A stretch of 64,000 bases of DNA from Rhodopirellula europaea 6C (GTDB taxonomy: Bacteria > Planctomycetota > Planctomycetia > Pirellulales > Pirellulaceae). The notes under the pieces are model-generated. The model did no database searches and was not told the origin of the DNA. It was given only the letters and a program-made list of their open reading frames with translations. The stretch spans positions 33,746-97,745 of the forward strand of contig NZ_ANMO01000272.1 of the NCBI RefSeq assembly GCF_000338295.1. Reading direction: 5' to 3'. Both the position numbers and the translations under genes were made by a program. Positions 18,609 to 28,778 of the stretch are shown in pieces. Position 1 is the stretch's first letter. Every line of letters starts with the position of its first letter.

Positions 18609-20131
18609 GTCGGTCCCGAAAAGGCTCGAAGAAAGCCAGCCGCAAATCCTCGGCGTCTTCCAAACCATCCGCCAATCGCAAACCAGTTGAGCTGGATGCG
18701 GAACAGGTCTCCGCGGCGATCGCACCGATCGAATTGCCAACCGATGAACTGGAGCGTCTCGCCGCCGCGATGAGTCAGCGTCACGCGAATGTGATGCGCG
18801 TTCGTCGCGACCGGACCGATGCGTTTCGAATTAGCCGCAGCGACGCCGATTCGCATAACCAAGCCGATGTGCCGTGGTACCCGCTGGCTCTCGCGATACC
18901 GGATGGCTTTCACGCTTCTCGTTCCATTGACTTCGCTGCCGGTGAATTCTACTTGCAGGACGCTGGATCGCTTCTCGCTCTCGCAGCCGCTCAGGCAGAT
19001 ACCGATTCGCTGTCTGGGCAACTGGTTTGCGACCTGTGCGCAGCTCCTGGCGGAAAGGCGACCGGACTTTTAGAAGCCATCGGCGACGACGGCTTCTTGC
19101 TCGCCAACGAACCAATCCGTTCGAGGGTCGCGCCGCTGGCATACAACCTGTCTCGCACGGGCTCCGATCGTTACGCGATTAGCAGTGAAGATCCCGACGC
19201 TCTCGCGGAAAAGCTTCCGGGCGTCTTCGACACAATTCTGATTGATGCACCCTGCAGCGGCCAAGCCTTGCTGTCGCGAGGCCGGCAATCCAAGGGTGCC
19301 GTCAACGAATCGATGGTGGCCACGAATGCGGCACGCCAGCAACGAATCCTTGCAGCTGCCCACAAGCTGCTTCGACCTGGCGGAACGATCGTCTACAGCA
19401 CCTGCACCTTTGCAGTGGCGGAGAACGAGGATCAAGTCGATTGGATGATTCGCGAATTGGAGATGCAACCATCTCCCGTCTCAACTTTGAGCGACTATCA
19501 AAGTCCGCTCGCCGATTGCGGGTACCGAGTGTGGCCACATCGCGATGGATGTGCCGGTGCGTTCGCGGCTCGATTGACCAAACCAATCGCCGCAGACCCA
19601 ACCGAAGAAACCGCTGAGTTCTCGGAAGATCCATGGCTACTTCGTCGAGGCGTGTTGCGATCGGAGCAACCACTGGATTCCGACTGCGATGAACTGATCC
19701 AATCCGTCCTCGGAGTTTCCCCTTCGGAAAATGCCACCGAAGATGACTCAGGGTTCTTTCGACAAAGAGACTGGATCACGGAAGCGTTCTGTAAAGGCGC
19801 TCCCGAGTGGGTCAAACAAGACTGGACGATTGGTCCTGAAGTCGCCCACCGTACCGGACAAACTTGGAAACCCTCGCATGCGTGTGCACTGAGACAGACC
19901 AATGATCCTTTGACCGTGAATGTCGTACGCATCGAACTGAACGATGCCGAAGCTGCAACCTTCTTGGCGGGCGGCACGGTCCCCACAGATCAACGCGGTT
20001 GGCTGATTGTGCAACATCAAGGGCGTCCGCTTGGATGGGCCAAAGCCGATGGACGAATTGGCAAAAACCACTTGCCGACGCACGCTCGGATGCAGGTGGC
20101 AAAGAATGCCGTCCAAGAACAATCGACCTAG
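18605..20131 (+). CDS. RsmF/RsmB-type rRNA or tRNA cytosine-C5 methyltransferase
   Basis: A NOL1/NOP2/Sun-family SAM-dependent RNA m5C methyltransferase of 508 residues. After a basic N-terminus it has SAM-binding CDLCAAPGGKATGLLEAI, motif IV DAPCSGQALLSRG with the catalytic-cycle cysteine, and motif VI YSTCTFAVAENE with the nucleophilic cysteine. The C-terminal region (residues about 370-505) looks like the PUA-like RNA-binding tail of RsmF/YebU. The GTG at 18605 overlaps the preceding stop (GTGA). The exact target base is not readable from the sequence. Confidence 0.9.
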   Translation: MSRSRKGSKKASRKSSASSKPSANRKPVELDAEQVSAAIAPIELPTDELERLAAAMSQRHANVMRVRRDRTDAFRISRSDADSHNQADVPWYPLALAIPDGFHASRSIDFAAGEFYLQDAGSLLALAAAQADTDSLSGQLVCDLCAAPGGKATGLLEAIGDDGFLLANEPIRSRVAPLAYNLSRTGSDRYAISSEDPDALAEKLPGVFDTILIDAPCSGQALLSRGRQSKGAVNESMVATNAARQQRILAAAHKLLRPGGTIVYSTCTFAVAENEDQVDWMIRELEMQPSPVSTLSDYQSPLADCGYRVWPHRDGCAGAFAARLTKPIAADPTEETAEFSEDPWLLRRGVLRSEQPLDSDCDELIQSVLGVSPSENATEDDSGFFRQRDWITEAFCKGAPEWVKQDWTIGPEVAHRTGQTWKPSHACALRQTNDPLTVNVVRIELNDAEAATFLAGGTVPTDQRGWLIVQHQGRPLGWAKADGRIGKNHLPTHARMQVAKNAVQEQST

Positions 20132-20332
20132 CGGGCTGCTGATTCAGTCGCATACCGAATGGCAACAATCAGCCGATGGGCGTTGGCTCAGGTTGGCGTC
20201 TGATTAACCGCCGCTAACGCGGTACGACTTATTAAATCAACAAGCCGCCAGGCGAACTTGCGGTTCAGATGAACGAGTTCAACTCCGAACCGAAGTCCAG
20301 TTGATCGCGCTTGAGCAGCCCCCAGCGGATGC

Positions 20333-20830
20333 TCAAGACGTCGAGCTTTTGGCGGAATACATCTCGGCGTATTCGATCGCCCACGCGTCGATCAATTGGC
20401 TGAAATCTTCCGTTTCCACTTCTGCGATTTTGGTGTAGTGAGTGCGATTGAAAAGCTCACGGTTCATGACCGTGCCTTTGCCCTTCAAGTCCAGCACTCT
20501 CAAATCGCTGTAAGGCCGAATGACCAATTCCAAGCGGCTGTACAAATTGGTGCGACGCCCGGCGTCGAGTCTCAAATCATCACGGTAGCAGGCCGCACCC
20601 CAGCCTTCTTCACCGAAGACAGATTCGTAGCGGAAGCCAGGGAAGTGATCCGCCACGCGTCGCACGGCGGTTTCAATTTGTTCTGACAAGGACAAACGAT
20701 ACGACGTGTGAAGTCGTTTCAGCTCTTCCTCGGACATCTCCTTCTGCCGTTCCTGCGAAGCTTCATGCTCCGCACGCCGACGTCCGCGAGCGATGGCCGA
20801 TTCCAATCGAGACTGAAAGTCGTCGCTCAT
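20333..20830 (-). CDS. hypothetical protein co-translated with the Tex-like gene
   Basis: 165 residues, no signal peptide or membrane segment. The N-terminal 60 residues are charged and predicted helical (RLESAIARGRRRAEHEASQE ... MSEEELKRLHTSYRL). The rest is mixed alpha/beta and includes VADHFPGFRYESVFGEEGWG and YSRLELVIRPYSDLRVLDLK. It overlaps the stop of the upstream Tex-like gene by four bases (ATGA, 20827-20830), so it probably works in the same context. No function is assigned. Confidence 0.75.
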   Translation of the reverse strand: MSDDFQSRLESAIARGRRRAEHEASQERQKEMSEEELKRLHTSYRLSLSEQIETAVRRVADHFPGFRYESVFGEEGWGAACYRDDLRLDAGRRTNLYSRLELVIRPYSDLRVLDLKGKGTVMNRELFNRTHYTKIAEVETEDFSQLIDAWAIEYAEMYSAKSSTS

Positions 20831-23800
20831 TCGTCTCCCTCGGAAGCGGCTGGTTTCGATGCTTCGACGACTGGAGCCTCGGTCTTGGACGCGTCCGCTG
20901 GAGGTGCGTCAGTCGGCTTGCCTTCTGCAGGCGTTTCAGCAACCGGCTTCTCGGCGGCGGGAGGCTTCGCAGCTGGCTTCTTGTCCGCCGGAGGAGTCGT
21001 TTGACCTTTTTCCTTGCTGAACATTTGCATCAGATCGCCGAAGGATCGCATGGGCTCATCGCCTTTGGCCATCGCGTCGCTGATTTTTGGCTTTTCAGGA
21101 TCCTTGCCGATCACTTCGTAGACTTCTGGTTTCTTTGGTCCACGACCGCGACCGCCTCGGCCACCATCGCGTCCGCCTGGACGACCACCTGGTTTGCCGC
21201 CACGTCCGCCCTGTCCACCACGGCCTTGACCCTGTCCACGACCGCCGCGTTGACCACCTTGGCCCGTGCGTCCGTCGCCTCCGGACTGTCCACCACGACC
21301 ACGTGGTGCCGAGTCCGAACGTTGACCTTGTCCGGTGCTTTGACCACCGCCTTGGCCGCCACGCTGACCGCGACCGCCGGGGCCACGCCCACCGCGTCCG
21401 CCACGTTCGTTTTGGCGTCGCGACTCCATCGCTGCTTCGCGTTCCGGCGAGATTGCACTCAGTGCCACCCGGCGACGCTTTGCATCGGTCCCGGTCACCC
21501 AGGCGGTAATGACGTCACCGACCTGAACGGCTTCGTGCAAATCCTCAACGTAGCTATCCGAGATGCGACTGACGTGGATCAAACCACTGCAATCAGGCGA
21601 CAGCTCAATGAACACGCCGAACGGCATCACACCGACAACCACGCCGATGACTTGATCGCCTTGCTTGAGCTCCGAAAGCGATGGCATGGCGGTCATCACG
21701 GCAGGTGCTTCACCCTCGGAAGCTCCTTCGCCGAACGGATCGCACAACCAACGAACTAGCTGATGCGAACGACGTTTTCCGATTTGCCATTCTTTGATCA
21801 GCTTGTCGACAGCGGCACGTTCTGGCATCGGACGACGAACAGGCTCCGGTGCGGCGGGTGCCGCGGGAGCGTCCGCTTCGGCCTTGATTTCAGCTGCATC
21901 GTCTCCGGACGCTGCGGGCTCTTCGCTGGACTCACCATCGCTCGATGCAGATTCATCTGACTCGGCGGCGGCTTCAGGTGCGGGGGCGTCTTCTGTAGCT
22001 GCGGCTTCCGCCGGTGCTTCGTCAGAACTGGCTTCCGCGGTTGGTTCTTCGCTTGCGGCATCCGCAGCAGGAGCCTCAGTCGATTCCGTCGCGGTTTCCG
22101 CTGACAACTCAGCGGAGGTTTCACTGGCGGAGGTTTCCGAATCGGCGGTTTCCGACTCAGCACCGTCTGCTGCTGTTTCTTCACCGGCGGGAGCTGCTTC
22201 GCTGGCCGTTTCCGCGGGTGCTTCCACCGCAGCGGCAGCAGGAGCCGGTGCCGGCGTGCTGTAATCAGGCAGCTCGTAGGCTGGCGGACGGTCTGGCGGC
22301 AGCTCGACGTTCAGAGCGGTGGCGAGCTTCTTCGCGAGTGCATAGTCATCCGGGTGAATCAATGTTCCGTCGAGCGTTTCTTCACTGGCAAAGACACGCA
22401 GGAATGGCATCGCTTGACGCGAATGAACGACGGAGGGCCATTCGACCGCGGTCGCCAAATCTTCGCGGGAAGCAATCAGCTTCTCACGACGACGTTCGTC
22501 AATGGCTTGAGAAATCTCCGGCGTGATGCCCGGCAATCGCTGCATCCAGGTCGTTGCGGTGGAGTTCACATCCACACCGCCGCGGGCAGCACCGCTGACC
22601 ATCACATCTTCGAGTGCCGACAAAACCGCGTCATCGGACAATTCGCGTTGGAACGAACCAAGACGCAATTTCAGTGGGTCGACCTTGACCAACGCTTGAG
22701 CGGGCTGCATCGCCGAGAAAGCGATCCAGGCGGCGGCTCGGAATCGACGCGGAGTCGATTTCATTTCTTGATCGCCGGCCGGTCCGCCAGCGTATGCGTC
22801 AGCGCCACTGCGGTCAGCCAAAGTCCAACGAACCGATTTGTCCGCTGATTGTTTGATCAGTTCGCCAACCGCGATCATGCACGCCCGACGGGCGGGACCG
22901 TTGCTGATCACGATCAGATCGACGTGGTGAGCATGAATCAGCTCGCCCATCTTTGTCACGGCCAACGTCCGCATGGCGGCGGACAATTGACATGGGATGT
23001 CTTCGCTGTGTAGCAGGCGTCCGTCCGATGAAACGATCGAAGTGGCGGCGGTACGAGGCCCAACGGCATCGATCGACATCACCACTTTGGCTTCGACTCC
23101 ACCACGGTTGATTTGCGAATGCAAGTTGTCGGCGGCGATGGAAACCAAGCGTGCAGAAGCCTGCTCCTGCAATTCGTCCCACCATGCTGCTTCGGCGGCG
23201 TCGCGAATGATGGCTTCGTTTTCGAGCACCAATCCGGACAAACGATCCGCCAGCGGACGATTGAATCCGGCGGCGGTCTTTTGCAATTCAGCGACCAACT
23301 TCGCTGCGTCGTAATCAAACGCACACTGGGCCACTTGGCTTCGCAGGGCACGCCCGAGCATCACCAATTGGAACGAGCTGAGCTTGTTGGCGGGCATGCT
23401 CTTTCCGGCAAGCGGTTTGAGCGTGCTGACCAACCAGCGACGACGACGTTGCCGCGGAGAGATCTTCTTCGATTTCTTGGCTTTCGCTTTCGCGGGAGCC
23501 GCTTTGGCTGCGGGAGCCTGCTTGGTCACCGAGGCGGCTGGCTTTTCCGAGGCAGGTTGCTCGGTCGCTTCGGCTGCTTCCGCCGCTGGGGCGGGAGCAT
23601 CGGCGGCCGGTGTCGCTGCGGCTGCAGATTGATCCGCGGGAGCTTCCGCGGCGGCTGGCTCGGCGGGAGCTGCTTGTTCCGCCGGGGCGGCTTCAGCAAC
23701 CGGTTCGCTGGCGGGCGTTTCGGCTGTTTCCGCGGCCGGCGGCTCTGAACTGCTGGCGGCTTCGGTTCCGCTTGCTTCTGGAGCTGCGGTTTCAGGAGCA

Positions 23801-24618
23801 GCAGCTTCAGCAGCAGGGGCATCTGCTGCTGGGGCTGCTTCGGTAGTCTCGGTCTTGGCTTCCGAGGCCGGCGCTTCTGGCGACTCGGATTTGGCGGCCG
23901 CTTTCGGTTGATCCTTTGCGGCAGCAGCCGACCTTTGGGCTTTGGGCTGAGAACCAGACGATTCCGAGGAGTCGTCGTCAGCCTGAATGTGAGGATCGTG
24001 AACTTCCATCACGCGAATTTTCGCGTTGCGGGAAAGCCAACGGACCGCGGCACCGACGATTCGTGGATCACCAATCAAGCGTTTGGCGATTGTCGCATCC
24101 AGCTTTGCCAACGCACCGTCGACATCGTTCGAGGCGGGCTCTGGTGCGGCCGCTTCGCCCTCGGTCGTGGCTTCAGCCGCGGCTGGATCGGCTGCCAAGG
24201 ATTCCGCCAAAGCCTTCAGGTCTTCGCCATCGCCCTTTTGCGGGTTGAGCGTGCGAACGGCCAATCGCTGGGCCAAGTTCGCGGATTCACCCGTTTCCAG
24301 CTTGACCCGGCGACTCAGCCGATCGAGCAGACGCTTGGATTGTGCGTTGCCGATCGCTCGTCCGATAGCGGGGTCCACCAACGGAGTTTGCTTCCAGGCT
24401 TCTTGCAGATCAGATCGATATTCATCGAGCTTTTTCTGTGTCCGCACCGCGTGCGCGAGGTTCCAGAGACTGGCCTCGTCGATATCCCCGAGTTCGTCAC
24501 GACGATATCGCGAAAGAAACGGGGGCGTGTAACCTTGCTCAATCAGTGGCAGGGCCAGGCGTAAACTCGAGACCTCGCATCGCCCGCGTTGGGCGATTGC
24601 GTCCAGATCAACAGTCAT
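20827..24618 (-). CDS. Tex-like S1 RNA-binding protein with long disordered inserts and RGG tail
   Basis: Tex proteins bind nucleic acid and affect transcription. The 1263-residue product has the Tex N-terminal helical domain (residues 14-200), a YqgF-like domain around 510-640, helix-hairpin-helix repeats with GVDVNSTATTWMQRLPGIT (681-699), a FLRV ... LDGTLIHPDDY block (738-759), and an S1 domain around 980-1055. It departs from a usual Tex (about 750-800 residues) by an Ala/Glu/Pro insert at 209-382, a second at about 786-930, a Gly/Arg-rich RGG stretch at about 1070-1165, and a Pro/Ala tail. The YqgF motif reads SIDAVGPRTAA, so the usual DPG-type sequence is lost. ATG start at 24618. Confidence 0.88.
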   Translation of the reverse strand: MTVDLDAIAQRGRCEVSSLRLALPLIEQGYTPPFLSRYRRDELGDIDEASLWNLAHAVRTQKKLDEYRSDLQEAWKQTPLVDPAIGRAIGNAQSKRLLDRLSRRVKLETGESANLAQRLAVRTLNPQKGDGEDLKALAESLAADPAAAEATTEGEAAAPEPASNDVDGALAKLDATIAKRLIGDPRIVGAAVRWLSRNAKIRVMEVHDPHIQADDDSSESSGSQPKAQRSAAAAKDQPKAAAKSESPEAPASEAKTETTEAAPAADAPAAEAAAPETAAPEASGTEAASSSEPPAAETAETPASEPVAEAAPAEQAAPAEPAAAEAPADQSAAAATPAADAPAPAAEAAEATEQPASEKPAASVTKQAPAAKAAPAKAKAKKSKKISPRQRRRRWLVSTLKPLAGKSMPANKLSSFQLVMLGRALRSQVAQCAFDYDAAKLVAELQKTAAGFNRPLADRLSGLVLENEAIIRDAAEAAWWDELQEQASARLVSIAADNLHSQINRGGVEAKVVMSIDAVGPRTAATSIVSSDGRLLHSEDIPCQLSAAMRTLAVTKMGELIHAHHVDLIVISNGPARRACMIAVGELIKQSADKSVRWTLADRSGADAYAGGPAGDQEMKSTPRRFRAAAWIAFSAMQPAQALVKVDPLKLRLGSFQRELSDDAVLSALEDVMVSGAARGGVDVNSTATTWMQRLPGITPEISQAIDERRREKLIASREDLATAVEWPSVVHSRQAMPFLRVFASEETLDGTLIHPDDYALAKKLATALNVELPPDRPPAYELPDYSTPAPAPAAAAVEAPAETASEAAPAGEETAADGAESETADSETSASETSAELSAETATESTEAPAADAASEEPTAEASSDEAPAEAAATEDAPAPEAAAESDESASSDGESSEEPAASGDDAAEIKAEADAPAAPAAPEPVRRPMPERAAVDKLIKEWQIGKRRSHQLVRWLCDPFGEGASEGEAPAVMTAMPSLSELKQGDQVIGVVVGVMPFGVFIELSPDCSGLIHVSRISDSYVEDLHEAVQVGDVITAWVTGTDAKRRRVALSAISPEREAAMESRRQNERGGRGGRGPGGRGQRGGQGGGQSTGQGQRSDSAPRGRGGQSGGDGRTGQGGQRGGRGQGQGRGGQGGRGGKPGGRPGGRDGGRGGRGRGPKKPEVYEVIGKDPEKPKISDAMAKGDEPMRSFGDLMQMFSKEKGQTTPPADKKPAAKPPAAEKPVAETPAEGKPTDAPPADASKTEAPVVEASKPAASEGDE

Positions 24619-24907
24619 CGGATGTCGGTCGCTTTGCTAGCATCGTGGGACGATTCGAATGCGCGCGTGGCAAAATCTCTCTCACGAGTGACCTAGCCAT
24701 CGGTCAAAACATTGCGGCGATCGAATCGAAAGAAACGGTTGAGATTGAATCGTAAGTGTCGTTCACCATCGCAGATGAAGCCACATTGGGGCGAAATGAA
24801 ACACCGCCGCCAAGTCAGCGTCGCGAGGACCTTCGGTGAACAGCCACCAACGGGGGCTTGGAACCAAGGCGGGAGAATAGCGCTGCAGGCCCGAACTGTC
24901 AACCTTC

Positions 24908-26182
24908 TCAGATCCGCGACACATACTGACCGCTCAAGCGGCGAACAAACCGTTTCATCTCCAAAATGCTGACAATCGCGTTGACGCGGGACGCGGGCAG
25001 CCCGCTGCTGAGCGTCACTTCGTCGATTGCCGTGCCAGATGTCCCCACCGCAGCGAGAACCTGACGCTCGACATCATTGAGAGTCATTTCGCGACCGTCC
25101 CGGACAACATCGCCACCTTCGACCGCCGTTGCCTGAGACACATTTCCGCTCAAAGGCCCCAGCAATTCCAGCACATCATCGGCGTGCTGAACCAACGTGG
25201 CACCGTCCCGAATCAGGTGGTGACACCCCTGCGACGCCCGACTATTCACCTGGCCGGGCAGGGCACCAACCGAATGCCCCAGCTCAGACGCCAAACGGGC
25301 CGTGATCAGCGATCCGCTTCGCATGGGAGCCTCGATCACCAGGGTGGCTTGCCCCAAAACCGCGATGATTCGGTTGCGTTGCGGAAACATCCCGCCACGG
25401 GGTTGGGCCATCGGTGCGTACTCGCTGATGACCGCCCCACGCTCGGAAATTTCGTCGGCCAAAGGTGCATTTTCGGCCGGATAGATTTTCCCCAGCCCGC
25501 CACCAAGAACCGCGATCGTTCGACCATCGGCCTCCAGTGCGGCGCGATGAGCTGCCGTGTCGACACCTCGAGCCAACCCGCTGACAATCGTCACACCGGC
25601 CCGAGCCAGATCCATCGCAATGCGTCGAGTTTGCTGCAATCCATACGCGGTCGCATGCCGAGTCCCGACAATTGCGACGGAAATCGTGTCGCGTGGCAAA
25701 ATTGAACCGCGACAAAACATCAACGGTGGAGCGTCATCGAGTTCTTCCATTGCCGCCGGATAAGACGACTGCCCCCGCCTGAGAATGTTGACATCCATGG
25801 CAGCACACCAAGCAAACACGTCCTCGATATCAACGTGATCGCTCGCCGTGTCGATCACGTGAGCCAACTTCGGCCCCACCCCGTGCACCGACGCCAATGA
25901 GCTTTTGTCTGCATTCAAAATGGCACGAGCCGAGCCAAACGCTTCCATCAAAGAGGTCAACGTCCGCGGGCCCAACCCGGGAAGCAAGCACAACTGAACC
26001 AATTCGCGGGTCGTGTCATCGGCCGTTGAGTCCGTCGCCTCTGGAGCGACTGCGTCCTGCAAGACTAGCTCCCGGTGGGAAACTTCCCGACTGGCTGGAC
26101 TCGGATTGGCATTCGCCACGGATTCCGAAATATTTTCGGCCTCGGAAACATCGCAACCGGGAATCGATCGACCGTCGTTCAT
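24908..26182 (-). CDS. dprA: DNA processing protein DprA
   Basis: DprA/Smf binds incoming single-stranded DNA and loads RecA during natural transformation. The 424-residue product has a helical HhH-like N-terminal region (LVQLCLLPGLGPRTLTSLME) and the Rossmann-like DprA core: IVGTRHATAYG, TIVSGLARGVDTAAH, AVLGGGLGKIYPAEN, FPQRNRIIA, EAPMRSGSLITARLA and ALPGQV. A C-terminal winged-helix follows (LAAVGTSGTAIDEVTLSSGL). I chose the ATG at 26182 because AAAGGTG lies seven bases upstream; ATGs further upstream are possible. No other competence genes are visible nearby. Confidence 0.93.
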   Translation of the reverse strand: MNDGRSIPGCDVSEAENISESVANANPSPASREVSHRELVLQDAVAPEATDSTADDTTRELVQLCLLPGLGPRTLTSLMEAFGSARAILNADKSSLASVHGVGPKLAHVIDTASDHVDIEDVFAWCAAMDVNILRRGQSSYPAAMEELDDAPPLMFCRGSILPRDTISVAIVGTRHATAYGLQQTRRIAMDLARAGVTIVSGLARGVDTAAHRAALEADGRTIAVLGGGLGKIYPAENAPLADEISERGAVISEYAPMAQPRGGMFPQRNRIIAVLGQATLVIEAPMRSGSLITARLASELGHSVGALPGQVNSRASQGCHHLIRDGATLVQHADDVLELLGPLSGNVSQATAVEGGDVVRDGREMTLNDVERQVLAAVGTSGTAIDEVTLSSGLPASRVNAIVSILEMKRFVRRLSGQYVSRI

Positions 26183-26558
26183 CGGATGGTCACCTTTGAA
26201 TGGACTCATACAACCTGACTCGCGATGAGACAGCTCCGGAGTCTTCACTCTATCGAGCTTGCTTCTCACCCGCACGCCATTTCACGTGATCACGGCGAAA
26301 GAGTCTCCCCTTCAAGTTTCTCATTTGGTTGCGAGTCCGAGTGCTCAACATGACACCCACGCAGCTTCAAAACCCGCTGGCAAGACGCTCAACAGAATGA
26401 AAAACGCGATATTCACCCAAGATGGCGAACAAGGTGGACATGCCCAGCCCCCAGAGTTCAGGCCGATAGAAAAGGCTACCCCGAGCCACTAGCATACAGT
26501 TCTTCTCCGATGAGTCCTTCGCTCCTTCCTTCGTTGCTCACAATTCACGGTCGACCAT
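26183..26558. other. intergenic region between dprA and the MoxR gene
   Basis: 376 bases between divergent genes that should carry promoters for both. A short plus-strand open frame here (26259-26492) has a low-complexity translation and no matching features. No terminator, repeat or RNA gene was seen. Confidence 0.35.
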
Positions 26559-27503
26559 ATGTCATTTCGGGCCGCGTCCGACTTATGTCAAAACCTCTGC
26601 GATAACTTGGCAAAAGTCGTTTTGGGCAAAGACGAACTGGTGGACTTGTTGGTCGTTGCCTTACTGGCCGGTGAACACGTTTTGCTGGAAGACGTTCCTG
26701 GTGTCGGCAAGACATTGACCGCCAAAGCACTCGCTCGAAGTTTGGACGCCAAATTCACGCGACTCCAGTTCACACCTGACTTGCTGCCCAGCGACATCAC
26801 CGGCAGCATGATCTACCGAACCGACACCAGCCAATTCGAATTCGCACCAGGACCAATCTTCGCGAACATCGTTTTGGCCGACGAAATCAACCGCGCTCCA
26901 CCACGAACCCAATCGGCGTTGCTCGAAGCGATGAGTGAAGGGCAAGTCACCGTCGATGGCGTGACTCACGAATTGCCAAAACCATTCATGGTGGTCGCCA
27001 CGCAGAACCCATTTGAATACGAGGGCACCTATGCGTTGCCCGAGAGTCAACTGGACCGTTTTCTTCTGCGAACATCGATCGGTTACCCGTCGCGAAACGT
27101 TGAACGCGATATTTTGACGACGCACCAATCAGGCGAACCCGTCGACGACCTTCAGTCGATTGTCGGTGCGGCGGAAGTTTCCGCTGCTCAGGCAAACGTC
27201 GGACAAGTCCGCATGGACGAATCATTGGTGGACTACTTATTAGATATCGTGGAAGCGACACGTCATCACGATGCATTTCAGGTCGGCGTCAGCACACGTG
27301 GTCTGCTCAGCTTCCACCGAGGTTGCCAGGCGATGGCGATTCGACGAGGTCGCGACTACGTCACCCCTGACGACATCAAACAAATGGCGGTTCCTTCGCT
27401 GGCTCACCGAGTTTTGGCAGAAGGCATTTTCCAAGGTGGCAACCGAGCCATTGTCGAACAGCAGTTGGCCGATTTGATCGAACCCATTCCCGTGCCGGTT
27501 TAA
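26559..27503 (+). CDS. MoxR-family AAA+ ATPase
   Basis: A 314-residue chaperone-like ATPase. Walker A is GVPGVGKTLTAKAL near residues 47-60. Walker B is IVLADEINRAPPRTQSALLEAM, followed by sensor 1 in VVATQNPFEYEGTY and a C-terminal lid domain. MoxR proteins typically act on the product of the neighbouring DUF58/VWA gene. That gene follows six bases downstream, and a transglutaminase gene follows it, which is a common three-gene set. Confidence 0.93.
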   Translation: MSFRAASDLCQNLCDNLAKVVLGKDELVDLLVVALLAGEHVLLEDVPGVGKTLTAKALARSLDAKFTRLQFTPDLLPSDITGSMIYRTDTSQFEFAPGPIFANIVLADEINRAPPRTQSALLEAMSEGQVTVDGVTHELPKPFMVVATQNPFEYEGTYALPESQLDRFLLRTSIGYPSRNVERDILTTHQSGEPVDDLQSIVGAAEVSAAQANVGQVRMDESLVDYLLDIVEATRHHDAFQVGVSTRGLLSFHRGCQAMAIRRGRDYVTPDDIKQMAVPSLAHRVLAEGIFQGGNRAIVEQQLADLIEPIPVPV

Positions 27504-27509
27504 ATCACC

Positions 27510-28778
27510 ATGGCCCTGCAGCGACGCAACACTCGCAATCGCCTGACGCGACTCGGTTGGCAATTCATGCTGATCGGTATGTTTGGGCTTCTTGGCGGGT
27601 CGCTCAACGGATTGAACCTGCTGATCGTTGTCGCTGCGATGACATTGGCAGTTTTGTTGGCTCAGTGGCGTGTCAGTCGATCCACGATCGAATCCGTTCG
27701 CGTCGATCGCCGAGTCCCCAGTGAAGTTTTTGCCGGCAAACCCGCCCGAGTTCGCTATCAAGTCAGCAACCAGCATCGATTGATGCCACTGTGGTTAGTC
27801 TGCCTCAGCGATCAAATCATACGGTTGGGTGCGGAAACGGAAGTGACCGAGTCAGTCGACATTGTTCCAACGACCACCATCGACACTCGCACGATCCACA
27901 CGGGCGTCGGACTGCTGCTTCCCAATCAAGCCACCAGTGCCTACCTCGACCTGACCTTTGAACGACGCGGTCGATACAGATTGGGACGTTGGCGAGTCTC
28001 CACAACCGCCCCCTTTGCTCTGTCGACCGCATGGCGTGAATCGACCGATGAAGAAGAGTTTGTGGACGTCTACCCGCGTCTGTTGAATCTGCCTCGATCT
28101 TGGCGTCAACGACTTCCCACCAAAGTCGGCAACGTTTCATCGTCGGCACACAGACAAGGCCACGCGGACGAGGTCTTCTTTGGTCTTCGGGAATATCGCC
28201 GGGGTGATAGCCGACGACACATTCACTGGCGAACCACAGCGAGAATCGGTGACCTAGTGGTGCGTCAATTCGAACAACAGCGGCGTCTGGACGTCTGCTT
28301 TCTGGTGGACTCTTATTGCCCAGCGTCCGCGGGCGAGAACGATGCCGCCTATCAAAACGTCGAAACGGCGATCAGCCTCGCCGCCTCATTGGTGGTTCAA
28401 TTGTTTGGCGGTTCGGGCAGTCAAATCATGCTGAGCGTTGCTGGCCAACACAACGAAACCTGTGGTGGCGGTTTATCACGCGAAGCGTTGCGACGAATGC
28501 TGCAAATACTCGCCCGCGTTCAAACCACTGCCACGCCCGACTTGGATCAATCGCTCGAACAAGTCGCCAAGGCGGTCAAGCATTTGCCCGACCTTGTCGT
28601 GATCAGTCCGAGGCCACTGTCGGAAATTCTGGCTTCGGATGACAACCAATCCTCACTCCTGCGACAATGGCAGCAACGAGGACGCTTGAACTGGGTCGAC
28701 ATATCCGGCCGAGATGCCGCGAATTGGATTGCCGAAGGTTCGTCTTCTAAATCATCCAATGAGGCACTGCATGAGTGA
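27510..28778 (+). CDS. DUF58 domain protein, MoxR partner
   Basis: 422 residues. Two hydrophobic helices near residues 18-52 anchor it in the membrane. The DUF58 signature is clear: FFGLREYRRGDSRRHIHWRT near residue 223, then VRQFEQQRRLDVCFLVDSY, the beginning of a von Willebrand A-like fold. DUF58 proteins occur with MoxR ATPases and transglutaminases and are thought to act in envelope processes. The 3' end overlaps the start of the transglutaminase gene by eight bases. Confidence 0.88.
   Translation: MALQRRNTRNRLTRLGWQFMLIGMFGLLGGSLNGLNLLIVVAAMTLAVLLAQWRVSRSTIESVRVDRRVPSEVFAGKPARVRYQVSNQHRLMPLWLVCLSDQIIRLGAETEVTESVDIVPTTTIDTRTIHTGVGLLLPNQATSAYLDLTFERRGRYRLGRWRVSTTAPFALSTAWRESTDEEEFVDVYPRLLNLPRSWRQRLPTKVGNVSSSAHRQGHADEVFFGLREYRRGDSRRHIHWRTTARIGDLVVRQFEQQRRLDVCFLVDSYCPASAGENDAAYQNVETAISLAASLVVQLFGGSGSQIMLSVAGQHNETCGGGLSREALRRMLQILARVQTTATPDLDQSLEQVAKAVKHLPDLVVISPRPLSEILASDDNQSSLLRQWQQRGRLNWVDISGRDAANWIAEGSSSKSSNEALHE

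Noticed and set aside
21001..22526. Several long plus-strand frames opposite the Tex-like gene
   Set aside because: They are kept open by the repetitive Ala/Glu/Gly codons of the minus-strand gene and translate to low-complexity text.
26259..26492. A 77-residue frame between dprA and moxR
   Set aside because: No domain or convincing start, and it lies in a divergent promoter region.
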